Assembly (NCBI RefSeq): GCF_003479605.1
Contig: NZ_QUHR01000004.1
Coordinates: 146,248-210,247 of the forward strand
DNA from: Roseburia sp. AF12-17LB
Lineage (GTDB): Bacteria; Bacillota; Clostridia; Lachnospirales; Lachnospiraceae
Direction of reading: 5' to 3'
DNA: 64,000 bases
Positions within the stretch are counted from its first letter, which is position 1, and each line of letters starts with the position of its first letter. This document shows positions 28,999 to 38,409 of this stretch, in pieces. A model generated the notes under the pieces. The model made no database searches. It saw nothing but the letters and a program-made list of their open reading frames with translations, and was not told where the DNA came from. The position numbers were made by a program, and so were the translations under genes.

Positions 28999-29389
28999 GA
29001 GATACCGATTAGGTGAGATAGAAGAGGCAGTAGCAGAAATGGAAGAGCTAATTGACATCGAGGATGATATTGCTGAGATTGATGATGACTTTCAGATAGT
29101 CGTAAGCGGCTGGTCTGTGTATGTCGAAAGCCTGAATCTGACACTCAGACAGGGAATAGCCTGTGTATGGGATGCAGAGGAAGGATTATTTATGCCTGAT
29201 TTTGATGTGACTATCGTGTATGAGGGGAACATTGAAACACAGGAGTGGCTCTATTACGAGCAGGATGGAATGGTCGTTACACTTGGCAACTGGCTTAATG
29301 GCAGATTGTCTTGTGAACAGATAGAACAGCTTTGGTGTGAGCTTATCATACCGGAGCAAAACAAAGAACAAAAAGAAAGCGAGGAATAG
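28991..29389 (+). CDS. Small acidic ICE protein of unknown function
   Basis: A 132-residue acidic protein whose ATG lies inside the sortase 3' end (8-base overlap, TGGATGAATAA), so it is translationally coupled to it. The first ~35 residues are an Ile/Glu/Asp-rich helix (EEAVAEMEELIDIEDDI). The rest is strand-rich with Trp and Tyr (GWSVYVESLNLTLRQG). No family recognised. It stands between sortase and the tandem SpoVG gene, 3 bases before the latter. Confidence 0.65.
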   Translation: MNKRYRLGEIEEAVAEMEELIDIEDDIAEIDDDFQIVVSGWSVYVESLNLTLRQGIACVWDAEEGLFMPDFDVTIVYEGNIETQEWLYYEQDGMVVTLGNWLNGRLSCEQIEQLWCELIIPEQNKEQKESEE

Positions 29390-29392
29390 CAT

Positions 29393-30082
29393 ATGAAGTA
29401 TTCAATTAAAGTAAACGAAGTAAGAGCAAAAGAGGGCAGCAACATCAAAGGATTTGCAACAGTAGTATTTGGTGATTCATTTAAGATTACCAATATTGCA
29501 ATCCTTGAGAATAAGGATAAGGGAGAGCTTTTTGTATCAATGCCAAGATACCGCTCCAATGAGCGTGATGAAAGCAACGGTGTGATCTATAAGGATGTGT
29601 GCAATCCTATCACAGCAGAGTTTCGAGAGGAACTCTATACCAATATCCTTGATGCCTATGCAAGAATTAAGGAACCGGAGAAAGAGGAGACACAGAAGCA
29701 GGAGCGTACACAGGAAATGCCGGAGTTTTCCGTAACTGTAACACCTTATGAGAGGGAAGGTAGTAACATCAAGGGACTTGCACGCATTTATTTTGAAAAC
29801 AGTTTCATCGTAAATAACATCAATATCGTGCAGGGCAAAGAGAAAATCTTTGTATCAATGCCTTCTTATAAGACAAAGCAGGTGGACGAGCAGGGCAAGC
29901 CAATCTACCAGGATGTCTGCTATCCGGTCACAAAGGATTTCAGGGAAAAACTCTATAATGAGATTATCTCTGAATATGAGAAAGCAAAGGATAAGAGCAA
30001 CGAAAATGCAAGAGAGAGTGCAGAGAAACATCATGGCAATCCCGATAAAGAGAAGGACAAAGAGGCGCCGCCCTTTCGATAA
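29393..30082 (+). CDS. Tandem SpoVG-domain protein
   Basis: A 229-residue protein made of two SpoVG-like domains. The first (residues ~1-90) shows VRAKEGSNIKGFATVVFGDS and VSMPRY; the second (~105-205) repeats the pattern with REGSNIKGLARIYFENS and VSMPSY. SpoVG proteins are small DNA- or RNA-binding regulators. ICE copies are common and usually single-domain, so the duplication is a distinctive feature. The C-terminal tail is Lys/Asp/Glu-rich and disordered. It follows the previous gene by 3 bases behind AAAGCGAGG. Confidence 0.85.
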   Translation: MKYSIKVNEVRAKEGSNIKGFATVVFGDSFKITNIAILENKDKGELFVSMPRYRSNERDESNGVIYKDVCNPITAEFREELYTNILDAYARIKEPEKEETQKQERTQEMPEFSVTVTPYEREGSNIKGLARIYFENSFIVNNINIVQGKEKIFVSMPSYKTKQVDEQGKPIYQDVCYPVTKDFREKLYNEIISEYEKAKDKSNENARESAEKHHGNPDKEKDKEAPPFR

Positions 30083-30099
30083 TCAGTAATCAGAGTACA

Positions 30100-30119
30100 G
30101 GGGCGGCCAAGGCTGCCCC
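30100..30119 (+). promoter_or_regulatory. GC-rich hairpin between the SpoVG and DUF6674-like genes
   Basis: GGGGC.GCC pairs with GGC.GCCCC across an AA loop, 12 bases before the RBS of the next gene. No T-run follows. It may modulate translation of the next cistron or mark an RNA processing site. Confidence 0.45.
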
Positions 30120-30142
30120 ATTTACAGAATGGAGGAAACAGA

Positions 30143-30454
30143 ATGGATATGGAAGCAGGAAAAACACTTACCAATGAGGAGGTCATAAGAGAACTTCTCG
30201 ACTTATTAAAGAAAAATGCCATGAAAGAGCAGGCAAACGATGTATTTGAGATATGCAGCTATGTGGATGGACTGGAGAAAAAGATTGATTCCATGACGGA
30301 AGAACTCACCAATATGCAGAACCAGATCAAAGAAATGCAGGAAGATACTCTTGTCAATAATGCTAAAAAGGGCTTGACAAATAAAGGGTTAAGGAATATA
30401 ATTAGATTCAGTTTTATACAAGGAGTTAATAAATATGCGGCAAGGTATTCTTAA
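30143..30454 (+). pseudogene. DUF6674-like gene truncated by the tet(O) cargo
   Basis: The first ~72 residues (TLTNEEVIRELLDLLKKNAM, then VDGLEKKIDSMTEELTNMQ) resemble the N-terminus of DUF6674 proteins that follow SpoVG in related ICEs. After about position 30360 the frame continues into the promoter and leader of tet(O), giving an unrelated Leu/Arg-rich end (GLRNIIRFSFIQGVNKYAAR). The normal helical C-terminal half does not appear again in the window. So cargo insertion cut the gene, and the junction is near 30360-30373. Confidence 0.65.
30374..30402 (+). promoter_or_regulatory. Consensus promoter of tet(O)
   Basis: A perfect TTGACA box (30374-30379) and TATAAT box (30397-30402) are separated by 17 bases. 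It lies at the insertion junction and drives the leader peptide and tet(O). Confidence 0.9.
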
Positions 30455-30458
30455 ATAA
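30435..30458 (+). CDS. tet(O) leader peptide MRQGILK
   Basis: A 7-codon frame reading MRQGILK, 33 bases after the -10 box, with AAGGAG upstream. The bases GTATTCTTAAA of its coding region (30445-30455) pair with TTTAAGAATAC at 30537-30547. Ribosome pausing here could therefore change leader folding, as in the tet(M) attenuation model of Tn916. Confidence 0.7.
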   Translation: MRQGILK

Positions 30459-30611
30459 ACTGTCAATTTGATAGTGGGAACAAAAAGTAGCAGTCCCGTT
30501 TCACTTTTAATATGGGGCTTAGTTTTTTGTACCCAGTTTAAGAATACTTTTATCATGTAATTTTATATGCCCGAAAACATATAAGTGTTTTGGGGCTATT
30601 GGAGTTATTTA

Positions 30612-30647
30612 CCCAGTGATAGGAGTATTTATCACTGGGTATTTTTA
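30612..30647 (+). terminator. Attenuator terminator in the tet(O) leader
   Basis: A perfect 10-bp stem, CCCAGTGATA/TATCACTGGG (30612-30639), is followed by TATTTTT. It lies 36 bases before tet(O) and would stop transcription unless relieved, consistent with drug-induced readthrough in the tet(M) model. Confidence 0.8.
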
Positions 30648-30682
30648 TGCCCTTTTTTGGGTGTTGATAGGAGGAAAATCAC

Positions 30683-32602
30683 ATGAAAATAATTAACTTA
30701 GGCATTCTGGCTCACGTTGACGCAGGAAAGACAACATTAACGGAAAGTTTATTATATACCAGTGGTGCAATTGCAGAACTAGGGAGCGTAGATGAAGGCA
30801 CAACAAGGACAGATACAATGAATTTGGAGCGTCAAAGGGGAATCACTATCCAGACAGCAGTGACATCTTTTCAGTGGGAGGATGTAAAAGTCAACATTAT
30901 AGATACGCCAGGCCATATGGATTTTTTGGCGGAAGTATACCGTTCTTTATCCGTTTTAGACGGAGCAGTATTATTAGTTTCTGCAAAGGATGGCATACAG
31001 GCACAGACCCGTATACTGTTTCATGCACTACAGACAATGAAGATTCCGACAATCTTTTTCATCAATAAAATTGACCAAGAGGGGATTGATTTGCCAATGG
31101 TATATCGGGAAATGAAAGCAAAGCTTTCTTCGGAAATTATAGTGAAGCAAAAGGTTGGGCAGCATCCCCATATAAATGTAACGGACAATGACGATATGGA
31201 ACAGTGGGATGCGGTAATTATGGGAAACGATGAACTATTAGAGAAATATATGTCAGGGAAACCGTTTAAAATGTCAGAACTGGAACAGGAAGAAAACAGG
31301 AGATTCCAAAACGGAACGTTATTTCCCGTTTATCACGGAAGCGCTAAAAACAATCTGGGGATTCGGCAGCTTATAGAAGTGATTGCCAGTAAATTTTATT
31401 CATCAACGCCTGAAGGTCAATCTGAATTATGCGGGCAGGTTTTTAAGATTGAATATTCAGAGAAAAGGCGGCGTTTTGTTTATGTGCGTATATATAGCGG
31501 AACATTGCATTTGAGGGATGTTATTAGAATATCTGAAAAAGAGAAAATAAAAATCACAGAGATGTGTGTTCCGACAAACGGTGAATTATATCCATCCGAT
31601 ACAGCCTGCTCTGGTGATATTGTAATTTTACCAAATGATGTTTTGCAGCTAAACAGTATTTTGGGGAACGAAATGCTGTTGCCGCAGAGAAAATTTATTG
31701 AAAATCCTCTCCCTATGCTCCAAACAACGATTGCAGTAAAGAAACCTGAACAGCGGGAAATATTGCTTGGGGCACTTACAGAAATTTCAGATGGCGACCC
31801 TCTTTTAAAATATTATGTGGATACTACAACGCATGAGATTATACTTTCTTTTTTGGGGAATGTGCAGATGGAAGTCATTTGTGCCATCCTTGAGGAAAAA
31901 TATCATGTGGAGGCAGAAATAAAAGAGCCTACTGTTATATATATGGAAAGACCGCTTAGAAAAGCAGAATATACCATCCACATAGAAGTCCCGCCAAATC
32001 CTTTCTGGGCTTCTGTCGGGTTGTCCATAGAGCCGCTCCCTATTGGAAGCGGAGTGCAGTATGAAAGCAGAGTTTCACTTGGATATTTAAATCAATCGTT
32101 CCAAAATGCGGTTATGGAGGGGGTTCTTTATGGCTGCGAGCAGGGGCTGTATGGATGGAAAGTGACAGACTGTAAAATCTGTTTTGAATATGGATTGTAT
32201 TATAGTCCTGTAAGTACCCCCGCAGACTTTCGGCTGCTTTCCCCTATCGTATTGGAGCAGGCTTTAAAAAAAGCAGGGACAGAACTATTAGAGCCATATC
32301 TCCACTTTGAAATTTATGCACCGCAGGAATATCTCTCACGGGCGTATCATGATGCTCCAAGGTATTGTGCAGATATTGTAAGTACTCAGATAAAGAATGA
32401 CGAGGTCATTCTGAAAGGAGAAATCCCTGCTAGATGTATTCAAGAATACAGGAACGATTTAACTTATTTCACAAATGGGCAGGGAGTCTGCTTGACAGAG
32501 TTAAAAGGATACCAGCCAGCTATTGGTAAATTTATTTGCCAACCCCGCCGCCCGAATAGCCGTATAGATAAGGTTCGGCATATGTTCCACAAGTTAGCTT
32601 AA
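30683..32602 (+). CDS. tet(O): Ribosomal protection tetracycline resistance protein Tet(O)
   Basis: A 639-residue EF-G-like GTPase that removes tetracycline from the ribosome. The GTPase motifs are [14 protein letters not shown] and NKID near the N-terminus; the C-terminal half holds the EF-G-like domains that contact the 30S decoding site. Length and sequence throughout agree with Tet(O) as I remember it; stretches that distinguish Tet(W), such as its different 150-230 region, are absent. I see no sign of an O/W mosaic. It is preceded by a consensus promoter, leader peptide and attenuator, and followed by the KTR gene typical of tet cargo in gut Firmicutes. Confidence 0.95.
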   Translation: MKIINLGILAHVDAGKTTLTESLLYTSGAIAELGSVDEGTTRTDTMNLERQRGITIQTAVTSFQWEDVKVNIIDTPGHMDFLAEVYRSLSVLDGAVLLVSAKDGIQAQTRILFHALQTMKIPTIFFINKIDQEGIDLPMVYREMKAKLSSEIIVKQKVGQHPHINVTDNDDMEQWDAVIMGNDELLEKYMSGKPFKMSELEQEENRRFQNGTLFPVYHGSAKNNLGIRQLIEVIASKFYSSTPEGQSELCGQVFKIEYSEKRRRFVYVRIYSGTLHLRDVIRISEKEKIKITEMCVPTNGELYPSDTACSGDIVILPNDVLQLNSILGNEMLLPQRKFIENPLPMLQTTIAVKKPEQREILLGALTEISDGDPLLKYYVDTTTHEIILSFLGNVQMEVICAILEEKYHVEAEIKEPTVIYMERPLRKAEYTIHIEVPPNPFWASVGLSIEPLPIGSGVQYESRVSLGYLNQSFQNAVMEGVLYGCEQGLYGWKVTDCKICFEYGLYYSPVSTPADFRLLSPIVLEQALKKAGTELLEPYLHFEIYAPQEYLSRAYHDAPRYCADIVSTQIKNDEVILKGEIPARCIQEYRNDLTYFTNGQGVCLTELKGYQPAIGKFICQPRRPNSRIDKVRHMFHKLA

Positions 32603-32653
32603 CAGCTTGCAAAAGTCATATAAAATGAGATTTGAAAGGATTAGAGACTAATT

Positions 32654-32827
32654 ATGATGAAATGCGAATGGATATTGTGTCCTGTTTGTGGGAGCAAAAC
32701 CCGTAATAAAATTAGGAAGGACACTGTTTTGGAGAATTATCCCCTTTATTGTCCAAAATGCAGACAAGAAAGATTGATTAAAGTTGACAACTTGAAGATA
32801 ACTGTCATCAAAGAGCCAGACGCTTAA
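32654..32827 (+). CDS. Cysteine-rich KTR domain protein
   Basis: A 57-residue protein with two CxxC pairs (LCPVCGSKTRNKIRKDT and YCPKCRQERL), matching the Cys-rich KTR family. The KTR signature itself is visible (GSKTR). It probably binds one zinc. It is not known to confer resistance, but it recurs just after tet genes in Firmicutes elements, as here (51 bases after tet(O)). The ATG follows a weak AAGGATT site. Confidence 0.85.
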   Translation: MMKCEWILCPVCGSKTRNKIRKDTVLENYPLYCPKCRQERLIKVDNLKITVIKEPDA

Positions 32828-32891
32828 GACGCAGAGCCGATTATTTTTGTAATATATTAGAGCATCTAGAAGAAACTATTTATCAAATTTT

Positions 32892-33344
32892 ATGAAAAGG
32901 AATGAGCATATGTTTGGAGAAACATTGCATTGCGGTGAACTTATAAAGAGACTTAACGATGCACTTGGAAGAAAGGCTAATAATACGTTGATGTGCAATG
33001 ATGTCACCCTTTCGCAGATTAAGGTCCTCGCAACTATCAGCGAGGCAGCCGATGAGACGATAACGCTAAAAGAACTTGAAAAGCATTTTGAAGTTAAACA
33101 GGCAACGATGGCAGGAATTGCTGCACGTCTGGAAAAAAATGGGATGATAGAGGGGTTTTATGATTCAAATGATAAAAGAATCAAACATGTAAAGCTCACG
33201 GCAAAAGGTGAGGAGATATGCAAGACGGCAAGAGCTTCAATGGATGAAAATGAGAGGGAACTTTTAAAGGCACTTAATGATGATGAAAAAGGACAGCTTA
33301 GAAATCTTTTGCAGAAAGTATATGACAGTATCAAGTCATGCTGA
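32892..33344 (+). CDS. MarR-family regulator
   Basis: A 150-residue winged-helix regulator. The fold is visible as LSQIKVLATISEAADETITL leading to LKELEKHFEVKQATMAGIA (recognition helix) and LEKNGMIEGFYDSNDKRIK (wing with the typical DxR). It is 48 bases before the ABC exporter genes in the same direction, the usual layout for a local repressor of a drug pump. By family knowledge it would respond to a small aromatic or drug ligand. No clear operator was identified by eye. Confidence 0.88.
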   Translation: MKRNEHMFGETLHCGELIKRLNDALGRKANNTLMCNDVTLSQIKVLATISEAADETITLKELEKHFEVKQATMAGIAARLEKNGMIEGFYDSNDKRIKHVKLTAKGEEICKTARASMDENERELLKALNDDEKGQLRNLLQKVYDSIKSC

Positions 33345-33391
33345 CTGTAGACTTATAAGGTGAATTTAATCGAAGGGAGAATGATAAAAAT

Positions 33392-35137
33392 ATGATAAAA
33401 ACATTAGCAAAATGTATTGGCAAATATAAAAAAGAATCAATTATAACGCCAATATTTACTGCAGTTGAAGTTTTTTTGGAAATTCTTATTCCATTTATAA
33501 CAGCCTCAATAATTGATAAAGGAATACAGGCCGGAGATATGAGAAAGGTTGGTATTTATGGTGGAATAATGCTTATTATAGCATTTTTGAGCCTTTTTTG
33601 TGGTATACAGGCAGGAAAGTATGGGGCGGCAGCATCAACAGGATTTGCGTGTAATCTGAGAGAGAAAATGTATGAAAATATACAGACATTTTCATTTTCT
33701 AATATTGATAAATTCAGTACAGCAGGTCTTGTAACACGTATGACAACTGATGTAACTAATGTACAGAATGCTTATCAGATGATAATAAGGAGTGTTGTGA
33801 GAGCACCTCTCATGATGATTTGCAGTATTACAATGTGTGTAATAATAAGTCCGAGATTAAGTATTATATTTCTTGTTGCACTTATATTTTTAGGATTTGT
33901 ACTTTTCTTTATTATATATAAAGTAACACCGGTTTTTACATCAGGTTTTGAAAAATATGATGAACTCAATGCGAGCGTTCAGGAGAATATTTCAGGAATC
34001 CGTGTTGTTAAGGCATTTGTACGTGAGGAGCATGAAAATAAAAAGTTTAATAAAGCGGCAGATAATCTTTATAAAACATTTGTTAAAGCCGAGTCATTTC
34101 TTGCATTTAACAATCCGACTATGATGCTTGTTGTATATGGATGTATTGTTGCATTGTCATGGTTTGCTTCACATTTTATTGTGTCGGGTTCAATTACAAC
34201 TGGTAATCTTACATCAATGTTCAGTTACGTAATGAGCATGCTTATGGCACTTATGATACTTTCAATGATATTTGTAATGGTTTCAATGAGTGCGGCAAGT
34301 GCAAGGCGTATTTCAGAAGTTCTTAATGAAAAAGCGGACCTTGCCAATCCGGAAAAACCTTATGAAGAAGTGGAAGACGGAAGAATCGATTTTAATCATG
34401 TTAATTTTTCATACAGAAAAAACAGTACAGAGGATACTTTACATGATATTGATATTCATATTAATGCAGGTGAGACAATTGGTATTATTGGTGGTACAGG
34501 ATGCGGAAAATCAAGTTTTGTGAGCCTTATAAGCCGTCTTTATGATGTTACTGAAGGTTCTGTATGTGTTGGCGGAAAAGATGTAAGAACTTATGATATG
34601 GATGCACTCCGTAATCAGGTGGCTGTAGTATTACAGAAAAATGTCCTGTTTTCAGGAACAATACTTGACAATCTCAGATGGGGTGATGACAATGCTTCAT
34701 ATGAAGATTGTGTTGAGGCATGTAAACAGGCATGTGCTGATGAATTTATCGAGAGAATGCCTAAGAAGTATGATACATGGATAGAACAGGGCGGTACTAA
34801 TGTTTCAGGTGGTCAGAGACAGAGACTCTGTATTGCGAGAGCATTGCTTAAAAAACCAAAGGTTCTTATTCTTGATGATTCGACAAGTGCTGTAGATACT
34901 GCAACAGACGCAAAAATCAAACAGGCATTTGCCCAGAAAATTCCGGGAACAACAAAGCTTATAGTTTCGCAGAGAATTTCAAGTATTCAGGATGCCGACA
35001 GAATTATTGTTCTTGAAGATGGAAAAGTCAGTGGCTTTGATACACATGAGAATCTTATGGAAAATAACAAAGTTTACCGCGAAATCTGTGAAGTTCAGAT
35101 GCAGGGCGGCGGCGATTTCGACGAATCGGCAGAATAG
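33392..35137 (+). CDS. ABC exporter half-transporter, degenerate-site subunit
   Basis: A 581-residue type IV ABC exporter subunit: six membrane segments (~1-320) followed by an ATPase domain. Walker A is GGTGCGKSS and the signature is VSGGQRQR. Walker B is followed by Asp instead of Glu (LILDDSTSAVD), and the H-loop has Gln (VSQRISS) instead of His. These changes mark the degenerate nucleotide site of heterodimeric exporters. It starts behind AAGGGAG and is followed 18 bases later by the partner subunit. Together they most likely export a drug or peptide; TetAB-type tetracycline efflux pairs have this form, but the substrate is not shown. Confidence 0.9.
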   Translation: MIKTLAKCIGKYKKESIITPIFTAVEVFLEILIPFITASIIDKGIQAGDMRKVGIYGGIMLIIAFLSLFCGIQAGKYGAAASTGFACNLREKMYENIQTFSFSNIDKFSTAGLVTRMTTDVTNVQNAYQMIIRSVVRAPLMMICSITMCVIISPRLSIIFLVALIFLGFVLFFIIYKVTPVFTSGFEKYDELNASVQENISGIRVVKAFVREEHENKKFNKAADNLYKTFVKAESFLAFNNPTMMLVVYGCIVALSWFASHFIVSGSITTGNLTSMFSYVMSMLMALMILSMIFVMVSMSAASARRISEVLNEKADLANPEKPYEEVEDGRIDFNHVNFSYRKNSTEDTLHDIDIHINAGETIGIIGGTGCGKSSFVSLISRLYDVTEGSVCVGGKDVRTYDMDALRNQVAVVLQKNVLFSGTILDNLRWGDDNASYEDCVEACKQACADEFIERMPKKYDTWIEQGGTNVSGGQRQRLCIARALLKKPKVLILDDSTSAVDTATDAKIKQAFAQKIPGTTKLIVSQRISSIQDADRIIVLEDGKVSGFDTHENLMENNKVYREICEVQMQGGGDFDESAE

Positions 35138-35155
35138 TGAGAATAGGAGGAAGAC

Positions 35156-37042
35156 ATGAAAAATAAAAATGAGAACAAAGAGAAGAATCCGCTTTTATTA
35201 TTAAAAAGACTTCTTTCTTATATAGTAAAAAATTATAAATTGGCATGTTTCATGGTGGTCGTTTGCATATTGGTTTCGGCACTTACGACATTATGTGGAA
35301 CTTTATTTATACAGAAACTTATTGATAATTACATTGTGCCTCTTACCCAGATGGCAGTTCCTGATTATTCACCGCTTGCACAGGCTCTTTTAAAACTTGT
35401 AGCAATATTTGCAGTGGGTGTTTTATGTTCCTACGGATATAACAGAATTATGGTAAATGTTGGTCAGGGTACTATGAAAAAGCTCCGTACAGAGATGTTT
35501 ACTAACATGGAATCACTTCCAATCAGATATTTTGATACACATGCACATGGAGATATAATGTCGGTATATACAAATGATATTGATACATTAAGACAGCTTA
35601 TAAGCCAGAGTATTCCACAGGTTCTTAATTCACTTATAACACTTGTATCAACATTTGTAAGTATGATAGTTCTTGATATACCACTTACAATTGTATCTGT
35701 TATTATGGTTGCAATTATGCTTTTTGTGACATCAAAGCTTTCCGCTGCATCTGGCAGATATTTCATTGAACAGCAGAAAGATATCGGTAAAGTAAATGCT
35801 TATATTGAGGAAATGATGGAAGGGCAGAAGGTTGTTAAGGTATTCTGTCATGAGCAGGAAAGTCTTGAACAGTTTAAGCAGATTAATAACAAGTTAAGAG
35901 AAAGTGCCAACAATGCTAATAAAATTGCAAATATTACAATGCCTATCAATGAAAATATAGGAAATATAAGTTATGTTTTGTGTGCACTTGTAGGTGGTGT
36001 GCTTGCATTAAGCGGCTTTTCAGGACTTACAATTGGTACACTTGTAGCATTTCTTTCATTAAACAAGAGTTTCACACAGCCTGTAACACAGATAAGCCAG
36101 CAGGTAAGCAGTATTGTAATGGCTATGGCAGGTGCCGGCAGGGTATTTGACCTTTGTGATGAAGTACCAGAGACAGATGAAGGTGATGTTGAACTTGTAA
36201 ATATATGTTATGATTCAAATGGTGAAATCCATGAAACTGAAGAACTGACAGAGATGTGGGCATGGAAAAAACCAAATGCTGCAAACAAAGATGAAATGTA
36301 TACAAGACTTCAGGGTGATGTTACATTTGATGGAGTTGATTTTGGATATAATCCTGACAAAATCGTGCTTCACGATATAAAAATGTTCGCAAAACCTGGT
36401 CAGAAGCTTGCGTTTGTAGGTTCTACCGGTGCCGGAAAGACAACAATTACCAACCTTATTAACAGGTTTTATGATATACAGGATGGTAAAATCCGTTATG
36501 ATGGAATTAATATTAATCATATTAAAAAAGACGATTTACGCCGAAGCCTGGGCATTGTTTTACAGGATACCAACCTTTTTACAGGCACGATTATGGACAA
36601 TATCAGATATGGAAGACTCAATGCAGCTGATGAAGAATGTATAGCTGCCGCAAAGCTTGCTAATGCTGATGGATTTATAAAAAGACTTCCTGATGGTTAT
36701 AACACAGTGCTTACCGGCGGTGGTGCGAACCTTAGTCAGGGACAGCGTCAGCTTCTTGCAATAGCGAGGGCGGCAGTTGCAGATCCTCCTGTTCTTATTC
36801 TTGATGAGGCGACTTCTTCTATTGATACACGTACAGAAAAACTTGTACAGCGTGGTATGGATGCACTTATGACAGGAAGAACTTCATTTGTTATCGCTCA
36901 TCGTCTTTCTACGGTACGGAATGCAGACTGTATTATGGTTATGGAACAGGGAAGAATTATTGAGCGTGGTACACATGACCAGCTTATGGAAGAAAAAGGC
37001 AGATACTATCAGCTTTACACAGGAAAGTCAATCAGTGCGTAA
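35156..37042 (+). CDS. ABC exporter half-transporter, catalytic-site subunit
   Basis: A 628-residue exporter subunit with six membrane segments and an ATPase domain. Here the key residues are canonical: Walker A GSTGAGKTT, signature LSQGQRQL, Walker B with catalytic Glu (LILDEATSSID) and H-loop His (VIAHRLSTV). A ~45-residue acidic insert before the ATPase domain (around NICYDSNGEIHETEELTEMW) extends it beyond most homologues. Paired with the preceding degenerate subunit it forms one heterodimer with one active site. AGGAGG precedes the ATG. Confidence 0.9.
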   Translation: MKNKNENKEKNPLLLLKRLLSYIVKNYKLACFMVVVCILVSALTTLCGTLFIQKLIDNYIVPLTQMAVPDYSPLAQALLKLVAIFAVGVLCSYGYNRIMVNVGQGTMKKLRTEMFTNMESLPIRYFDTHAHGDIMSVYTNDIDTLRQLISQSIPQVLNSLITLVSTFVSMIVLDIPLTIVSVIMVAIMLFVTSKLSAASGRYFIEQQKDIGKVNAYIEEMMEGQKVVKVFCHEQESLEQFKQINNKLRESANNANKIANITMPINENIGNISYVLCALVGGVLALSGFSGLTIGTLVAFLSLNKSFTQPVTQISQQVSSIVMAMAGAGRVFDLCDEVPETDEGDVELVNICYDSNGEIHETEELTEMWAWKKPNAANKDEMYTRLQGDVTFDGVDFGYNPDKIVLHDIKMFAKPGQKLAFVGSTGAGKTTITNLINRFYDIQDGKIRYDGININHIKKDDLRRSLGIVLQDTNLFTGTIMDNIRYGRLNAADEECIAAAKLANADGFIKRLPDGYNTVLTGGGANLSQGQRQLLAIARAAVADPPVLILDEATSSIDTRTEKLVQRGMDALMTGRTSFVIAHRLSTVRNADCIMVMEQGRIIERGTHDQLMEEKGRYYQLYTGKSISA

Positions 37043-37096
37043 GATTTTGATTAATTGGTATTAAATAAACATTTCAAAAACACGGGGTATAAAAAT

Positions 37097-38377
37097 ATGA
37101 AATATGCTTATATTAACGGAAAAATACTTGACGGAACCAAAGATATGCAGGTAAAAGAGGGCTTCGTCATACTTACGGACAATGATAAAATTGAGGATAT
37201 TGTCAAGGCAGGCACGGATTTGAATGGATATGAAAAAGTTGATTTAAAACGCAGATATATTATGCCCGGTCTTATAAATATGCATGTTCACCTTGCAGGT
37301 AATGGCAAGCCGCAGAAAAAACAGCGTGATAATGAGAAACTTGTAAAAATACTTATGGGAAATGCACTTATGCGTTCAATTGCATACGGTATGGTTGCCG
37401 GATTTGCAAAAACAGAGCTTATGAGCGGTGTGACAACAATAAGAACGGTTGGCGGACTTGGAAGTTTTGATACAAAATTAAGAGATGAGATTAATGCAGG
37501 AACAAAGATGGGACCTAGAATACTTGCCGCTAATGAAGGGATTTCCGTGCCTGGCGGACATATGGCTGGCTCTGTTGCTGTTGCGGCGGACAGTATAGAT
37601 ACAGCCTTAAAACATCTGGAGCAATCGGAAAAAGAAAAGGTTGATTTGATAAAGCTTATGATTACTGGCGGCGTAATGGACGCAAAAGAAAAAGGTGTTC
37701 CGGGTGAACTGAAAATGTCTCCGGAAATGGTAAAGGTAGTCTGTGACAAGGCACATGAAAATGGCTATTTAGTTGCTGCACATGTCGAATCTCCGCAGGG
37801 GGTGCGTGTTGCTCTTGAAAATGGTGTTGACTCAATTGAACACGGTGCAAAAATTGATGATGATACAATTAAGTTATTCAAGGAAAGAAAAGCATTTCTT
37901 TGCACAACAATTTCGCCTGCACTTCCGTATGCATTGTTTGATCGTTCGATTACCAACGCAACTGAAGTTGAACAGTTTAACGGAAATGTTGTGTTTGAGG
38001 GAATAATTGCATGTGCGAAAGCGGCACTTGAAAATGATATACCTGTCGTTCTTGGCAATGATGTCGGATGTCCGTGGATTACACAGTATGATTTCTGGAG
38101 AGAATTGTATTATTTCCACAAATATACGGGCGTTTCCAATGCGTTTGCACTGTATACGGCAACCGCAAGAGCTGCCGAAATGGCGGGAATCGGTGATATT
38201 ACCGGTACGCTCGAAAAAGATAAATGTGCAGATATGATTGTAACCGAGGAAAACCCACTCGATGACCTCAGAGCATTACGACATGTAAAAATGGTTGTCG
38301 CAAGAGGAACGATTATGGAAAATCCTAAAGTTAAAATAAATAAGCGTGTCGAGACTGAACTTGATAAATTCCTATAA
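37097..38377 (+). CDS. Amidohydrolase family protein
   Basis: A 426-residue metal-dependent hydrolase of the imidazolonepropionase/prolidase-like amidohydrolase group. Metal ligands are visible: HVH in LINMHVHLAG, a candidate carboxylated Lys in LIKLMITGG, His in VAAHVESP, His in SIEHGAK and Asp in GNDVGCP. ATG 37097 is preferred over an upstream start at 37055 because the sequence from MKYAYINGKILDG is the family's standard N-terminus. It is 54 bases after the exporter pair and ends at a strong terminator, so it is probably in the same transcript. The substrate is unknown. Inactivation of an exported compound is a possible link to the pump, but that is inference. Confidence 0.85.
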   Translation: MKYAYINGKILDGTKDMQVKEGFVILTDNDKIEDIVKAGTDLNGYEKVDLKRRYIMPGLINMHVHLAGNGKPQKKQRDNEKLVKILMGNALMRSIAYGMVAGFAKTELMSGVTTIRTVGGLGSFDTKLRDEINAGTKMGPRILAANEGISVPGGHMAGSVAVAADSIDTALKHLEQSEKEKVDLIKLMITGGVMDAKEKGVPGELKMSPEMVKVVCDKAHENGYLVAAHVESPQGVRVALENGVDSIEHGAKIDDDTIKLFKERKAFLCTTISPALPYALFDRSITNATEVEQFNGNVVFEGIIACAKAALENDIPVVLGNDVGCPWITQYDFWRELYYFHKYTGVSNAFALYTATARAAEMAGIGDITGTLEKDKCADMIVTEENPLDDLRALRHVKMVVARGTIMENPKVKINKRVETELDKFL

Positions 38378-38382
38378 AAAAA

Positions 38383-38409
38383 CCCCGCTGCGGCGGGGCT
38401 TTTTTATTC
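38383..38409. terminator. Bidirectional terminator between amidohydrolase and MerR genes
   Basis: CCCCGC pairs with GCGGGG around a short loop, with A-rich sequence before and TTTTTTATT after. It ends the rightward cargo operon and the leftward merR gene, whose stop it overlaps. Confidence 0.85.

Noticed and set aside
30683..32602. tet(W) or a tet(O/W) mosaic instead of tet(O)
   Set aside because: Stretches that distinguish Tet(W) early and in the middle are absent and the whole reads as Tet(O) from memory. An alignment would settle any small mosaic segment.
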